Shown here: in pieces, positions 55,325 to 63,892 of the stretch
Numbering within the stretch: position 1 is the stretch's first letter
Layout of the letters: each line of letters begins with the position of its first letter
Origin: CANKHA01 sp963731585
GTDB lineage: Bacteria; Pseudomonadota; Alphaproteobacteria; Rhizobiales; Xanthobacteraceae
Length of the DNA: 64,000 nucleotides
Assembly (NCBI GenBank): GCA_963731585.1
Contig: CAVSWC010000003.1
Coordinates: forward strand, 434,001 to 498,000
Direction of reading: 5' to 3'
The notes under the pieces: generated by a model
What the model saw: the letters and a program-made list of their open reading frames with translations, nothing else
What the model was told of the DNA's origin: nothing
Database searches by the model: none
Program-made: the position numbers and the translations under genes

Positions 55325-55855
55325 TTCCTGTGCGGCGTCGGCCGGCGCGGCAACGATCAGCGTCCAGAACACCTTGTATTTCGTGTTCGGATCGTAGACC
55401 GCAGAGATGCCCATGCTGGTTACGCCCTTGAGCAGCATGTTGGCGCGATGCGGCGGAGAATCGCGCCAGCCGGAAAAGGCTTCGGCCAGGGTGTGGTAGC
55501 CGGCGCCGATATTCTCCGCGCCGACCTTGTGGACATATCCCGACGCCTTCATGCGCTGCGCAAAAGGCCCGCCGGCATTGTGATCGAGCTTGTCACGCCG
55601 TGCCATGGCGCGCGCCTGCTGTTCGGCCAGGCGCGTCAGAACCGGATCGACTTGGATCGCCCCCAGCCCATTATTGCTGCGATAGCCGGAGATCATCGAG
55701 GCGGCTGCCTCCGCATCCACCTGCGCACCGGGGCGCGCCATGCTGCGGTAGAAGCTTGGCTCGGGCGCCAAGGTTTCTGGAGCGCCCGCGCAGCCGGAGA
55801 GTGCCAGGGCAAGCACAAAGCCAACGGAGATGGCCGGAACGCAGCGTAATTGCAT
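55295..55855 (-). CDS. CAP (SCP-like) domain lipoprotein
   Basis: The 186-residue product has a signal peptide and lipobox LSGC (Cys near 21), then a CAP domain: INxxR-equivalent segment MISGYRSNNGLGAI, DKLDHNAGGPFAQRM, GAENIGAGYHT and SPPHRANML, the classic HxxN signature. Bacterial CAP proteins are extracytoplasmic; activity is unknown. The start at 55855 gives the right signal peptide; 55888 is also possible. Confidence 0.85.
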   Translation of the reverse strand: MQLRCVPAISVGFVLALALSGCAGAPETLAPEPSFYRSMARPGAQVDAEAAASMISGYRSNNGLGAIQVDPVLTRLAEQQARAMARRDKLDHNAGGPFAQRMKASGYVHKVGAENIGAGYHTLAEAFSGWRDSPPHRANMLLKGVTSMGISAVYDPNTKYKVFWTLIVAAPADAAQESAAPQVVAR

Positions 55856-56002
55856 GGCGGGGAGATTCTCCAAAGCGGTTCGGCGCAAAGCCGGCGACCG
55901 CGGACAGTGAGGGATGGATAGAAATAGTTAAACTCTTATTAACCAAGTGTTAACCGCAAAAAAACCTCACGCACCTACATTGCCGGCAACCCGGGTAGGT
56001 GC

Positions 56003-57973
56003 ATGTTCCAAATCTATAATTGCCTGACGACCCAGCATGACTGGCGGCTAGTCATCATCGCGGGACTTGTTTGTCTCCTCGCCAGCCTCGTCGCCGTCAC
56101 CCTGCTCTATCGCGCTTTTGTTGCGGGCGGAAACGCCCGGATCATGTGGATCGCGATCGCAGGCGCCGCGTTCGGCTGCGGCATCTGGACCACGCATTTT
56201 ATCGCCATGCTTGCTTACGACCCTGGCGTGCCCGTTGGCTATGATGTCTCGCTGACGCTGCTCTCGCTCGTGATGGCAGCTCTTATTACCGGCATCGGCT
56301 TCGCCACCGCGGTCTATGCGCCTCGGGCCTGGGGCCCGGCAGCCGGCGGCGCCATCGCCGGTGGCGGCGTTGCCGTCATGCATTACCTCGGCATGTACGC
56401 GCTCCAAATCGAAGGCAGAGTGCAATGGGATTGGAGCCTGGTCGTCGTTTCCATTCTGCTCGGCTGCTTATTCGGCATGGCGGCGCTCCATCTTGCGGCC
56501 GCCCGCCGCGACCAGAAAGCGATCATCGGCGCCGCGCTATTGCTGACGATCGCGATCGTGTCGCACCACTTCACCGCTATGGGCGCGGTTCTCGTGCTTC
56601 CCGATCCGGCACGCATCATTGATCCACTGGCGATGTCGCCGATTTGGCTCGCCCTCGCCGTTACCAGCGCCACCTTCGCTGTCCTGGGCACGAGCGCCGT
56701 CGCGGCCTTCGCCGACCGGCGCCTCCGGGAACAGAATCTGCGGCTGGAAACGGCGCTCAACAACATGGCGCATGGCCTTTGCATGTTCGACAAGGTCAGC
56801 AAGCTCGTGATCTGCAACGAGCCCTTCATGCAGATGTACAACCTGTCGCCCGACGTCGTGAAGCCGGGCATCACGTTGCTCGATTATCTCAAATACCGCG
56901 CCGCCACCGGCACTTTCAGCGGCGACGTCCAGCAGTACCATGACGACGTCATCCGCCGGATGACCAAGGGCAGCGGACGGGTGAATACCGAAATCGTCCT
57001 GCCGAACGGCCGTATCATCTCGGTGCTGAACCAATCCATGCCAGGCGGCTGGGTTGGCGTGCATGAAGACATCACCGAGCGCCGCCGCGCGCTGGAAGAA
57101 CGCACCACACTGATCGAAAAGGAACAGCGCCGGAACATGGTGGATGCCGCGATCTCGGCTTTCCGCGAGCGCGTGGAAAGCGTGCTGCGCACGGTAGGCG
57201 AAAGCACCTCCTCTATGCGTTCCACTGCCACGGCGCTTTACGGCTCGTCCGACGAGACCTCGCAGCGCGCGGAAGGTGCGCTGAAGACGTCCAATGAAGC
57301 CTCCGCCAATGTCAGCACCGCGGCCGGCGCTGCCGACGAGATGTCGAGCTCGATCGCCGAGATCAGCCGCCAGCTGCACAAGACCGCGGATATCGTGCGC
57401 ACCGCCGTGAGCGAAGCACAGACCACCAATGATGAGATCGCCAGCCTGACGACGGCGGCGGAAAAGATCGGCGAGGTGGTCAAACTCATTCAGAACATCG
57501 CCGGGCAAACTAATTTGCTCGCGCTGAACGCGACGATCGAAGCGGCGCGCGCCGGCGAGGCCGGCCGCGGCTTTGCCGTGGTCGCCTCCGAAGTCAAATC
57601 GCTCGCAGTGCAGACCGCCAAGGCCACTGAAGAAATCATCAGCCACATCGCCGCGGTGCAGACCTCGACCGGCACGGCGGTGGACGCCATTCGCGGCATC
57701 GCCGACCGCATGCAGCAGATCAATGAATACACCACGGAAGTGGCCGCTTCGGTGGAGGAACAGACCGCCGTCACCGGCGCCATTTCACAGAACGTCGCCA
57801 GTGCCGCCGAAGGCACCAAGGTTATCGTCGGCGTGCTCAGCCAGGTTGCCGGATCGGCCACCGGCGCGCGCTCCTCCGCGCAGACCATGCTGAAGGCTTC
57901 CGAGGTGATGGAAACCTCGGCCGGCAAGCTGCGGGAGGAAGTCGAAAGTTTCCTCGCCAAAGTGTCGAGCTGA
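56003..57973 (+). CDS. MHYT-PAS methyl-accepting chemotaxis protein
   Basis: The 656-residue product has an N-terminal MHYT sensor of about seven helices, with three repeats (TTHFIAM, VMHYLGMY, SHHFTAMG) whose Met/His/Tyr residues are proposed to bind metal or gas. A PAS domain follows (about 245-370: NNMAHGLCMFDK and ERRRALEERTT), then the MCP signalling domain with the hairpin GQTNLLALNATIEAARAG and VIA/VVASEVKSLAVQ. MHYT more often accompanies GGDEF/EAL or kinase domains. It ends cleanly at 57973. Confidence 0.88.
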   Translation: MFQIYNCLTTQHDWRLVIIAGLVCLLASLVAVTLLYRAFVAGGNARIMWIAIAGAAFGCGIWTTHFIAMLAYDPGVPVGYDVSLTLLSLVMAALITGIGFATAVYAPRAWGPAAGGAIAGGGVAVMHYLGMYALQIEGRVQWDWSLVVVSILLGCLFGMAALHLAAARRDQKAIIGAALLLTIAIVSHHFTAMGAVLVLPDPARIIDPLAMSPIWLALAVTSATFAVLGTSAVAAFADRRLREQNLRLETALNNMAHGLCMFDKVSKLVICNEPFMQMYNLSPDVVKPGITLLDYLKYRAATGTFSGDVQQYHDDVIRRMTKGSGRVNTEIVLPNGRIISVLNQSMPGGWVGVHEDITERRRALEERTTLIEKEQRRNMVDAAISAFRERVESVLRTVGESTSSMRSTATALYGSSDETSQRAEGALKTSNEASANVSTAAGAADEMSSSIAEISRQLHKTADIVRTAVSEAQTTNDEIASLTTAAEKIGEVVKLIQNIAGQTNLLALNATIEAARAGEAGRGFAVVASEVKSLAVQTAKATEEIISHIAAVQTSTGTAVDAIRGIADRMQQINEYTTEVAASVEEQTAVTGAISQNVASAAEGTKVIVGVLSQVAGSATGARSSAQTMLKASEVMETSAGKLREEVESFLAKVSS

Positions 57974-57988
57974 CGGCTCTCATTTAAC

Positions 57989-58044
57989 AGATGACGCGTT
58001 TTCTTCACGCGACACCGGTTCCCACTTCGCTTGAAAACGCTCTA
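57989..58044. repeat. Family-B palindromic repeat
   Basis: An imperfect palindrome with ATGACGCGTTTTC and GAAAACGCTCTA-type arms around ACACCGGTTCCCACTTCG, the complementary form of the centre at 8852-8895. It is between the MCP stop and the pit stop, two convergent genes. Confidence 0.65.
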
Positions 58045-59052
58045 ACCCAACAGACCGATCGCGGCATAGGACAGCGCGGCGATCGCGCCGGACGCGGGGA
58101 TCGTAATGATCCAGGCCACCATGATATTGTTGGTCACGCTCCAGCGCACGGCGGAAAGCCGCCGCGCGGCGCCGACGCCGATAATCGCGCCGGTGATCGT
58201 ATGGGTGGTGGAAACCGGAATCCCAAGCCAGGTAGCGCCGAATAGGGTGATCGCACCGCCGGTTTCCGCACAGAAACCTTGCATCGGCGTCAAGCGGGTG
58301 ATCTTCGATCCCATCGTCTTTACGATGCGCCAGCCGCCCATCAGGGTACCCAGCGCCATCGCGGCCTGACAGGTGATCACCACCCAGAAAGGTACGTGGA
58401 AGCTCGTGCCCAAGTGTCCTTGCGAATAGAGGAGCACTGCAATGATGCCCATGGTTTTCTGCGCATCATTGCCGCCGTGGCCGAGCGAATAAAGCGAGGC
58501 TGAGATGAATTGCAAAACCCGGAACCTGCGGTCGACCGCATAGGGCGTTTTGCGCAAGTGATACCAAGACACCAGCAGCACCAGCAGCAGCGCTAGCAGA
58601 AAACCCGTCAGCGGTGACAGCACGATAGCGGCGGCCGTCTTGCTCAGACCGGTCCACACGATCGCGGACCATCCGGCCTTGGTGATGCCGGCGCCCACCA
58701 GTCCACCGACCAGCGCGTGCGAGCTGCTTGAAGGGATGCCAAGCACCCAGGTGATGACGTTCCAGGAGATCGCGCCGATGAGCGCGCCGAAGATCACACG
58801 GGGATCCACCACGGCCGCAGCGATGATCCCAGTGCCGAGTGTTTCCGCGACGTGCAGCCCGAAGAACAGGAAGGCGATGAAATTGAAAAAGGCCGCCCAA
58901 GCCACCGCATATTGTGGGCTGAGCACGCGCGTCGAAACGATGGTGGCGATGGAATTCGCGGCGTCGTGCAAACCGTTCAGAAAATCGAACAGCAGCGCAA
59001 TAGCAATCAGCCCCACCAGAAGGGGTAAGCTGAGCGCGACCGCCTCCATCAA
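58042..59052 (-). CDS. pit: Inorganic phosphate transporter PiT family
   Basis: The 336-residue secondary transporter has about 10 helices and the duplicated PiT signature: FDFLNGLHDAANSIATIVSTR in the first half and GGNDAQKTMGIIA in the second. It imports phosphate with protons or cations. It starts 16 bases after the DUF47 gene in a two-gene operon. Confidence 0.92.
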   Translation of the reverse strand: MMEAVALSLPLLVGLIAIALLFDFLNGLHDAANSIATIVSTRVLSPQYAVAWAAFFNFIAFLFFGLHVAETLGTGIIAAAVVDPRVIFGALIGAISWNVITWVLGIPSSSSHALVGGLVGAGITKAGWSAIVWTGLSKTAAAIVLSPLTGFLLALLLVLLVSWYHLRKTPYAVDRRFRVLQFISASLYSLGHGGNDAQKTMGIIAVLLYSQGHLGTSFHVPFWVVITCQAAMALGTLMGGWRIVKTMGSKITRLTPMQGFCAETGGAITLFGATWLGIPVSTTHTITGAIIGVGAARRLSAVRWSVTNNIMVAWIITIPASGAIAALSYAAIGLLG

Positions 59053-59068
59053 CTCTGCTCCGCTGCAG

Positions 59069-59710
59069 TCATACGTGATCGAGGACGATGCCTTGCAACT
59101 CGTTGGCGACGTCGTCGAAGCGGTCGACCACCTTCTCCAGATGGTCGTAGACTTCGTTGCCGGTGATGTAGTTCATTGGTTCCAGCTTGGAGCGAGCATA
59201 CAGATCTTTCAGGCCTCGGTCATGCATCTCGTCGGCTTTGCCTTCAAGGTGCGAGATTTGCTCCGCGATAACATTCAGCCGCGCGGCGTGCGTGCTGATG
59301 GCGGCCAGCAGCGGAATTGCTTCCTGCACCAGCACGGCGCATTGCACGATAAGATCGCCCATTGCCTTCATCTCGGGAGTGAAGGTGCGGATATCGAACA
59401 GCACGACCGCCTTGGCGGTTTTCTGCATCATGTCGATGGCATTATCCATCGACGTGATCAGGTCCTTGATGTCGCCGCGGTCAAAAGGCGTGATGAAGGT
59501 CCTTCGCACCGCGATCAGGATATCACGTGTTGCAGCGTCGGCTTCGTGTTCCCGATCCATCACGTTGGTGAACTGACGTTCAACCGCGTCTCCACCCTCA
59601 AGCATGGCGCGCAACGCCTCTGCGCCAGCGACGATGGTGTCCGCGTGGCGTGCGAAAAGGCCGAAGAAGCGCGTCTCCTTCGGCATCAACATTTGAAACC
59701 AGCGCAGCAT
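59069..59710 (-). CDS. DUF47/PhoU-like protein paired with PiT
   Basis: The 213-residue helical protein (TIGR00153) contains FFGLFARHADTIVAGAEALRAML, LEGKADEMHDRGLKDLY and a C-terminal YDHLEKVVDRFDDVANELQ. Such proteins associate with Pit transporters and influence phosphate uptake. ATG 59710 is favoured; the upstream frame to 59815 is likely spurious. It precedes pit. Confidence 0.88.
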   Translation of the reverse strand: MLRWFQMLMPKETRFFGLFARHADTIVAGAEALRAMLEGGDAVERQFTNVMDREHEADAATRDILIAVRRTFITPFDRGDIKDLITSMDNAIDMMQKTAKAVVLFDIRTFTPEMKAMGDLIVQCAVLVQEAIPLLAAISTHAARLNVIAEQISHLEGKADEMHDRGLKDLYARSKLEPMNYITGNEVYDHLEKVVDRFDDVANELQGIVLDHV

Positions 59711-59833
59711 GGAGGGTCCGCAGATTCTGGGATCGGCAACGCCAACCTGCCTTCGCATAGCCGGTATAAACAACGTTCCGCAAGCGCTTGCGTGGGCGGC
59801 GGCTCGCCAACTCACATGATTTTTGGGAGAAAG

Positions 59834-59855
59834 GGCCGCCAGCGCGCCGGCGGCC
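59834..59855 (-). terminator. Possible intrinsic terminator after the tctC-like gene
   Basis: Immediately downstream of the 59861 stop, GGCCGCCGGC pairs with GCTGGCGGCC (one mismatch) and is followed by CTTTCTC. The T-tract is short, so it may be only a stabilising hairpin. Confidence 0.45.
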
Positions 59856-59860
59856 TTGAA

Positions 59861-60821
59861 TTACGGCTTGAACGTCGCCTTGGCCACCGCACCCCATTTG
59901 GCGAGTTCATCGGCTGTGAACTTGGTGAACGCATCCGCGCTCATCTTCTCGGTTTCCATGGCTTCGGTGGCGAGGCGCTTCTGCACTTCGGCGCTGTCCT
60001 TGGCCTTGTCGACCGCGGCGTTGATCTTGCTCACGATATCGGCCGGCAAGCCCTTGGGACCGGATAGCGAAAACCAGGTCGTCGCCACCAGGTCGGGATA
60101 ACCGAGTTCCTTGAAGGTCGGCAGGTCGGGGAATTCCTTCAGCCGGTTCGCCGACGACACCGCGAGCGGAACGACAGTGCCGGCACGGATCTGCGGCGCA
60201 GCGGTGGTGAAGGTCATCGATCCGACCTTAACGTGCCCGCCGATCAGATCGTTCAGCGCCTGCGAAGCGCCCTTGTAGGGAATGTGCTCGAGCTTGGCCT
60301 TTTCCTTGCCGGCCCAAAATTCCGCGACCAGGTTGCCGAGCGTGCCAGCGCCAGGCGAAACATAGCCGAGCGGGTCCTTGCTTTTCTTAGAAAGATCCAG
60401 CAGCTCCTTCAACGACTTCACCCCGAGCGACGGATGCGCGATCATCACGATCGGCGGGCCGCCGAAATAGGCGATATGCGTGAAATCCTTCATCGGGTCG
60501 AAGCCGGGATTAGGATTGATGCTCGGCGCAATAACATGGGAGGCGATGCCCGACACGACCAGCGTGTAACCGTCAGCCTGCGAGCGAGCCACCGCGGCGG
60601 AGCCCACGAGCCCGCCTGCGGCACCCTGGTTTTCAATAATGACCTGCTGCCCGAGCGTAGTGCCGAGCTGCTCGCCGAAGCTGCGGCCCAAAGTATCGGC
60701 CGAGCCGCCGGCAGCGAAAGGCACCACCAGCTTGACCGGCCGGTTGGGCCAATTGGCCTGCGCCAACAACGGCGCCGGCCAGCGCAACGGTGGCGGCGAT
60801 CGCCAGGATCAGACGCTTCAT
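59861..60821 (-). pseudogene. TctC/Bug substrate-binding protein, N-terminal frame break
   Basis: The body is an intact TctC fold: KLVVPFAAGGSADTLGRSFG, ENQGAAGGLVGSAAVARS and LSGPKGLPADIVSKINAAVD. The signal peptide from ATG 60821 (MKRLILAIAATVALA) is in a different frame; removing one base near 60774-60782 restores ALAAPLLAQA-N and a normal cleavage site. Ribosome site GAGGTG precedes this ATG. Length about 320. It is the third gene of an aldolase-amidohydrolase operon. Confidence 0.85.
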
Positions 60822-60902
60822 GACAGCACCTCTTTGATCATCCTGCACACATCTATGCCCGGTTGCCTCCCGCAAGCAACGCTGCGCGGTGGGCTTGGAC
60901 GG

Positions 60903-61919
60903 TCAAGCTAATTTGAACAGCCGTTGTGCGTTGCGGAAACAGATCGCCTCGCGCTTCTCCTGCGGCATCTCGATCGATTCAAGCACCTTGATGGTGTCGC
61001 GGATATAGCCGGGTCCGCGCTCGGGATCGAACGGAGAATCGGAGGCGAACAGCACTTTCTCGTTGGGATAGAAATCGAGCCCGCACAGCGTGGCCGGGCG
61101 CGAGCCGAACACCGCGGTGTCGGCATAGAAATCCTTGAAATAGTCGAACGGGCGCTTCTTCAGCCGTTTCAGCACCAGCGTGAGGTCCTCATCGGAGGTG
61201 CGCTTGCCGAGCTGGTCCCAGCCCGGACCGACGCGGCCTTCAAAATACGGCACCATCGCGCCCATGTGATGCGCCAGCACTTTGAGATCAGGCAAGCGGT
61301 CCAGCATCCCGGAGAACACCATGCGCGCCATCGCCGCACTGGTCTCATAGGGCCAGCCGAAGGTCCACCAGATTTCGTATCTGGATTTGCTCTCGGTCTT
61401 GTAGTCGGCCATGTCGGCGGTGCGGCTCGGATGCAGCAGGATCGGCTTGTCGTGTTTCTCCGCAAGCTCGAAGACCGGAAAGAATTGCGGCTCGTCGAGC
61501 GGCGCGCCGTTGATGTTGCTGTAGATCTGCAAGCCATTGGCATGCGCCTGGGTGAAGGCGCGCTCGGCTTCTTTTGCCGCCAGATCGGGCGCATTCATCG
61601 GCAGCGAGGCGACATAGCCGGCGAAGCGGTCGGGATATTTGTCGACCAGTTCGGCCAAGCCGTCGTTGCCGAGCTTGGCGTATTCCGCGGTGTCGGCCGG
61701 GCTGCCGAGCGCCTCCAGCGGCGGCATGCCGAGCGACAAGATCTGCGTGTAGTTTTTGTCGCGAAACATATCCATGACACGGAAGCGCTCATCCAGGTCG
61801 TAGATGCAGGGAACGCCGCGCATGCGCTTGCCGATGTCGCGCGCCGCGCCTTCCGCGGCGAGCATCTTGTCCCACAAGCGCTTCGGAAAGAAATGATTGA
61901 AAGCGTCAATATATTGCAT
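60903..61919 (-). CDS. Amidohydrolase family protein (ACMSD-like)
   Basis: The 338-residue product has the metal-dependent amidohydrolase fold of the decarboxylase subgroup. It begins YIDAFNHFFP (AFNHF replaces the usual HxH), with KPILLHPSRTADMADY, the VLAHHMGAMVPYFEGRV His strand and catalytic SDSPFDPERG. It differs clearly from the enzyme at 31192. It lies 81 bases downstream of the class II aldolase and 81 upstream of the tctC-like gene. Substrate unknown. Confidence 0.85.
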   Translation of the reverse strand: MQYIDAFNHFFPKRLWDKMLAAEGAARDIGKRMRGVPCIYDLDERFRVMDMFRDKNYTQILSLGMPPLEALGSPADTAEYAKLGNDGLAELVDKYPDRFAGYVASLPMNAPDLAAKEAERAFTQAHANGLQIYSNINGAPLDEPQFFPVFELAEKHDKPILLHPSRTADMADYKTESKSRYEIWWTFGWPYETSAAMARMVFSGMLDRLPDLKVLAHHMGAMVPYFEGRVGPGWDQLGKRTSDEDLTLVLKRLKKRPFDYFKDFYADTAVFGSRPATLCGLDFYPNEKVLFASDSPFDPERGPGYIRDTIKVLESIEMPQEKREAICFRNAQRLFKLA

Positions 61920-61936
61920 GCGTTGGCGCCTCTGTT

Positions 61937-61966
61937 TGTTACCTCCCCTTGAAAGGGGGAGGGAGG
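61937..61966. repeat. Family-D fragment
   Basis: A CCTCCCC-TTGAAA-GGGGGAGG hairpin with an AGGGAGG tail lies between the aldolase and amidohydrolase genes. It matches one end of the gluQ element. Confidence 0.5.
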
Positions 61967-62000
61967 GAGCACCGGGAAGCGGGCTGCTTGCTCTGTTAGC

Positions 62001-62753
62001 TCAGGCTTTCAGTTCCACCACTTCATCGGGCCGCTCCAGCATCTTTCGGCCGGCCCGGCGGCACCAGTTTTCCCAGGCGCGGTTGAATGAATAGGGCCCG
62101 GTGCGCTCGATGATGGTGTCGACCTCCCCGCGCGTGAGATAAGTCACGTCGCTTCCGCCGATCGCCATGGCCTGCATCTGCAGCTTGGCGCCGAGCTCGA
62201 GGTAATAGGCGATATAGACCGCCTCGCGAATATCCTTCGACGCAATCACGCAACCGTGCCCGCGCATCAGCGCTGCCGGCCTATCCCCCAGCAGCTTGGC
62301 CAAGTCGCGGCCCATATCGATGCTGGAAACGAGCAGCGAGGTGTCTCCGAACTTGGTCTGCGAATCCCAGGTCGGCACTTCATGGCCCATGCAGCCGCAC
62401 ATGTGATGCAGCGGCTTGAGCCTCTGCTTGGTGACGCCAAAGGGCAGCACGCTCGGGCTGTGATTGTGGACGGCGGCATTGACGTCCGGCCGCGCCTCAT
62501 AGATCGCGCCGTGGATAAAGCGCTCGAGATAAGGCTTGCGATCATCGCTGCCGACCACCGTGCCATCGAGGGTGAATTCCATGATGTCGGACGCCTCGAT
62601 CAGGTCGGGGGCGCGCGCGCGCGAGATCAGGAAATGGTCCGGGCGGTCGGGATGACGGATGCTCGGATGTCCGAAAGAATCGACAATCCCTTCCCGGGCC
62701 AGAATGCGGTTTGCGGTCACCAGCTCGTCGATCACGGCGTCAAGTTTCGTCAT
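62001..62753 (-). CDS. Class II aldolase/adducin family protein
   Basis: The 250-residue zinc-dependent enzyme has NRILAREGIVDSFGHPSIRHP at the start, catalytic Glu in YLERFIHGAIYEARPDV, metal His in AAVHNHSP and a third His in RGHGCVIAS. It resembles the decarboxylase/aldolase subgroup acting on HCOMODA-type or sugar-phosphate substrates. It heads an operon with the amidohydrolase and tctC-like genes, and diverges from the reductase at 62843. Confidence 0.88.
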   Translation of the reverse strand: MTKLDAVIDELVTANRILAREGIVDSFGHPSIRHPDRPDHFLISRARAPDLIEASDIMEFTLDGTVVGSDDRKPYLERFIHGAIYEARPDVNAAVHNHSPSVLPFGVTKQRLKPLHHMCGCMGHEVPTWDSQTKFGDTSLLVSSIDMGRDLAKLLGDRPAALMRGHGCVIASKDIREAVYIAYYLELGAKLQMQAMAIGGSDVTYLTRGEVDTIIERTGPYSFNRAWENWCRRAGRKMLERPDEVVELKA

Positions 62754-62842
62754 CCGTTCTTCCTTGATATTGCGCTGGGCGGGGTCTGGACTTGTCTTTG
62801 TATCCTATATAACCAACGTTTTCCCAAGCAATCGGAGTTTCC

Positions 62843-63883
62843 ATGGCTGGCTCGGATTCAATGCACGAATCGCCCGCAGGCGTTGTTCGGATCGAGAAAA
62901 GCGACGTGCATTTTAGCTGTGATGGCATGGACACCATCACCCGCGCCGGGCTGAAATCCGGCTTCGGCATGCCGTATGAATGCAATGCCGGCGGCTGCGG
63001 CACCTGCCGTTTCGAGCTGGTACAGGGGGAAATCGAGGACCTTTATCCCGACGCGCCGGTGCTGACCGAGCGCGACCGCAAGCGCGGCCGCAAGCTCGCC
63101 TGCCAGTCGCGGCCGAAAGGCGATGTCACCATCCGCCAGCGGCTGGAAGACCTCTACATCCCGCACGTCAAACCGATGCGGCAGAAATACATGCTCGTGA
63201 GCGCCAAGGACGTCACCCACGACATCAAGGAATTCACCTTCCGAGGGGAGAAGCCACAACGCTTCCTGCCCGGGCAATATGCGCAAGTGTTCATTCCCGG
63301 GGTGAAGGCGCCGCGCGGCTATTCGATGTCGAGCATCGCCAATGAGCCGCAGACCGATTGGGAATTCCAGATCCGCAAGAAGCCGGGCGGCGAAGCCACC
63401 ACCGCGCTGTTCGAGCGGGTGAAGCCGGGCGACGCCGTCTATATCGACGGCCCTTATGGCCATGGCTATCTGCGCGAGGATTCGCCGCGCGACGTGATTT
63501 GCGTGGCAGGCGGCTCCGGCGTCTCGCCGATGCTGTCGATCGCGCGCGGCGTCGCGGCGTCATCCAAGATGCAGGGCCGCACGGTGCACTTCTTCATGGG
63601 CGGGCGCGCATCGCGCGACATCTGCGGCCAGACCGAACTCTGCGCGCTGCCGGGCTGGGGCAAGAGCATCCAGTTCCATCCGGCGATCTCCGAGCCGGGC
63701 GACGAGACCTGGACCGGCCGCTCCGGATTCATCCATGAAGTCGTGCGCGAGACGCACAGCCACAACATGCCGGAATTCGAATGGTATTTCGCCGGCCCCC
63801 CGCCGATGGTGAATGCCATGGCGGATGTGCTGATCAAGGCCGGCGTGCCGCTCACGCAGCAGCATTTCGATCGGTATTTTTGA
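62843..63883 (+). CDS. Plant-type 2Fe-2S / FAD / NAD reductase (oxygenase electron-transfer component type)
   Basis: The 346-residue product has an N-terminal ferredoxin domain with C-x4-C-x2-C (CNAGGCGTC, residues about 48-56) and a fourth Cys in KLACQSRP. An FAD domain follows with RGYSMSS, then an NAD domain with CVAGGSGVSPMLSI and YFAGPPPMVNAM. This order (Fe-S first) is that of phenol hydroxylase/BenC-type reductases and the CDP-6-deoxy-glucoseen reductase annotation. No oxygenase is visible in the window. It diverges from the aldolase operon. Confidence 0.9.
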   Translation: MAGSDSMHESPAGVVRIEKSDVHFSCDGMDTITRAGLKSGFGMPYECNAGGCGTCRFELVQGEIEDLYPDAPVLTERDRKRGRKLACQSRPKGDVTIRQRLEDLYIPHVKPMRQKYMLVSAKDVTHDIKEFTFRGEKPQRFLPGQYAQVFIPGVKAPRGYSMSSIANEPQTDWEFQIRKKPGGEATTALFERVKPGDAVYIDGPYGHGYLREDSPRDVICVAGGSGVSPMLSIARGVAASSKMQGRTVHFFMGGRASRDICGQTELCALPGWGKSIQFHPAISEPGDETWTGRSGFIHEVVRETHSHNMPEFEWYFAGPPPMVNAMADVLIKAGVPLTQQHFDRYF

Positions 63884-63892
63884 CAAAAATTC

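Noticed and set aside
58640..60067. A 475-residue open frame on the plus strand
   Set aside because: Runs antisense through pit, DUF47 and a tctC-like gene; shadow frame.
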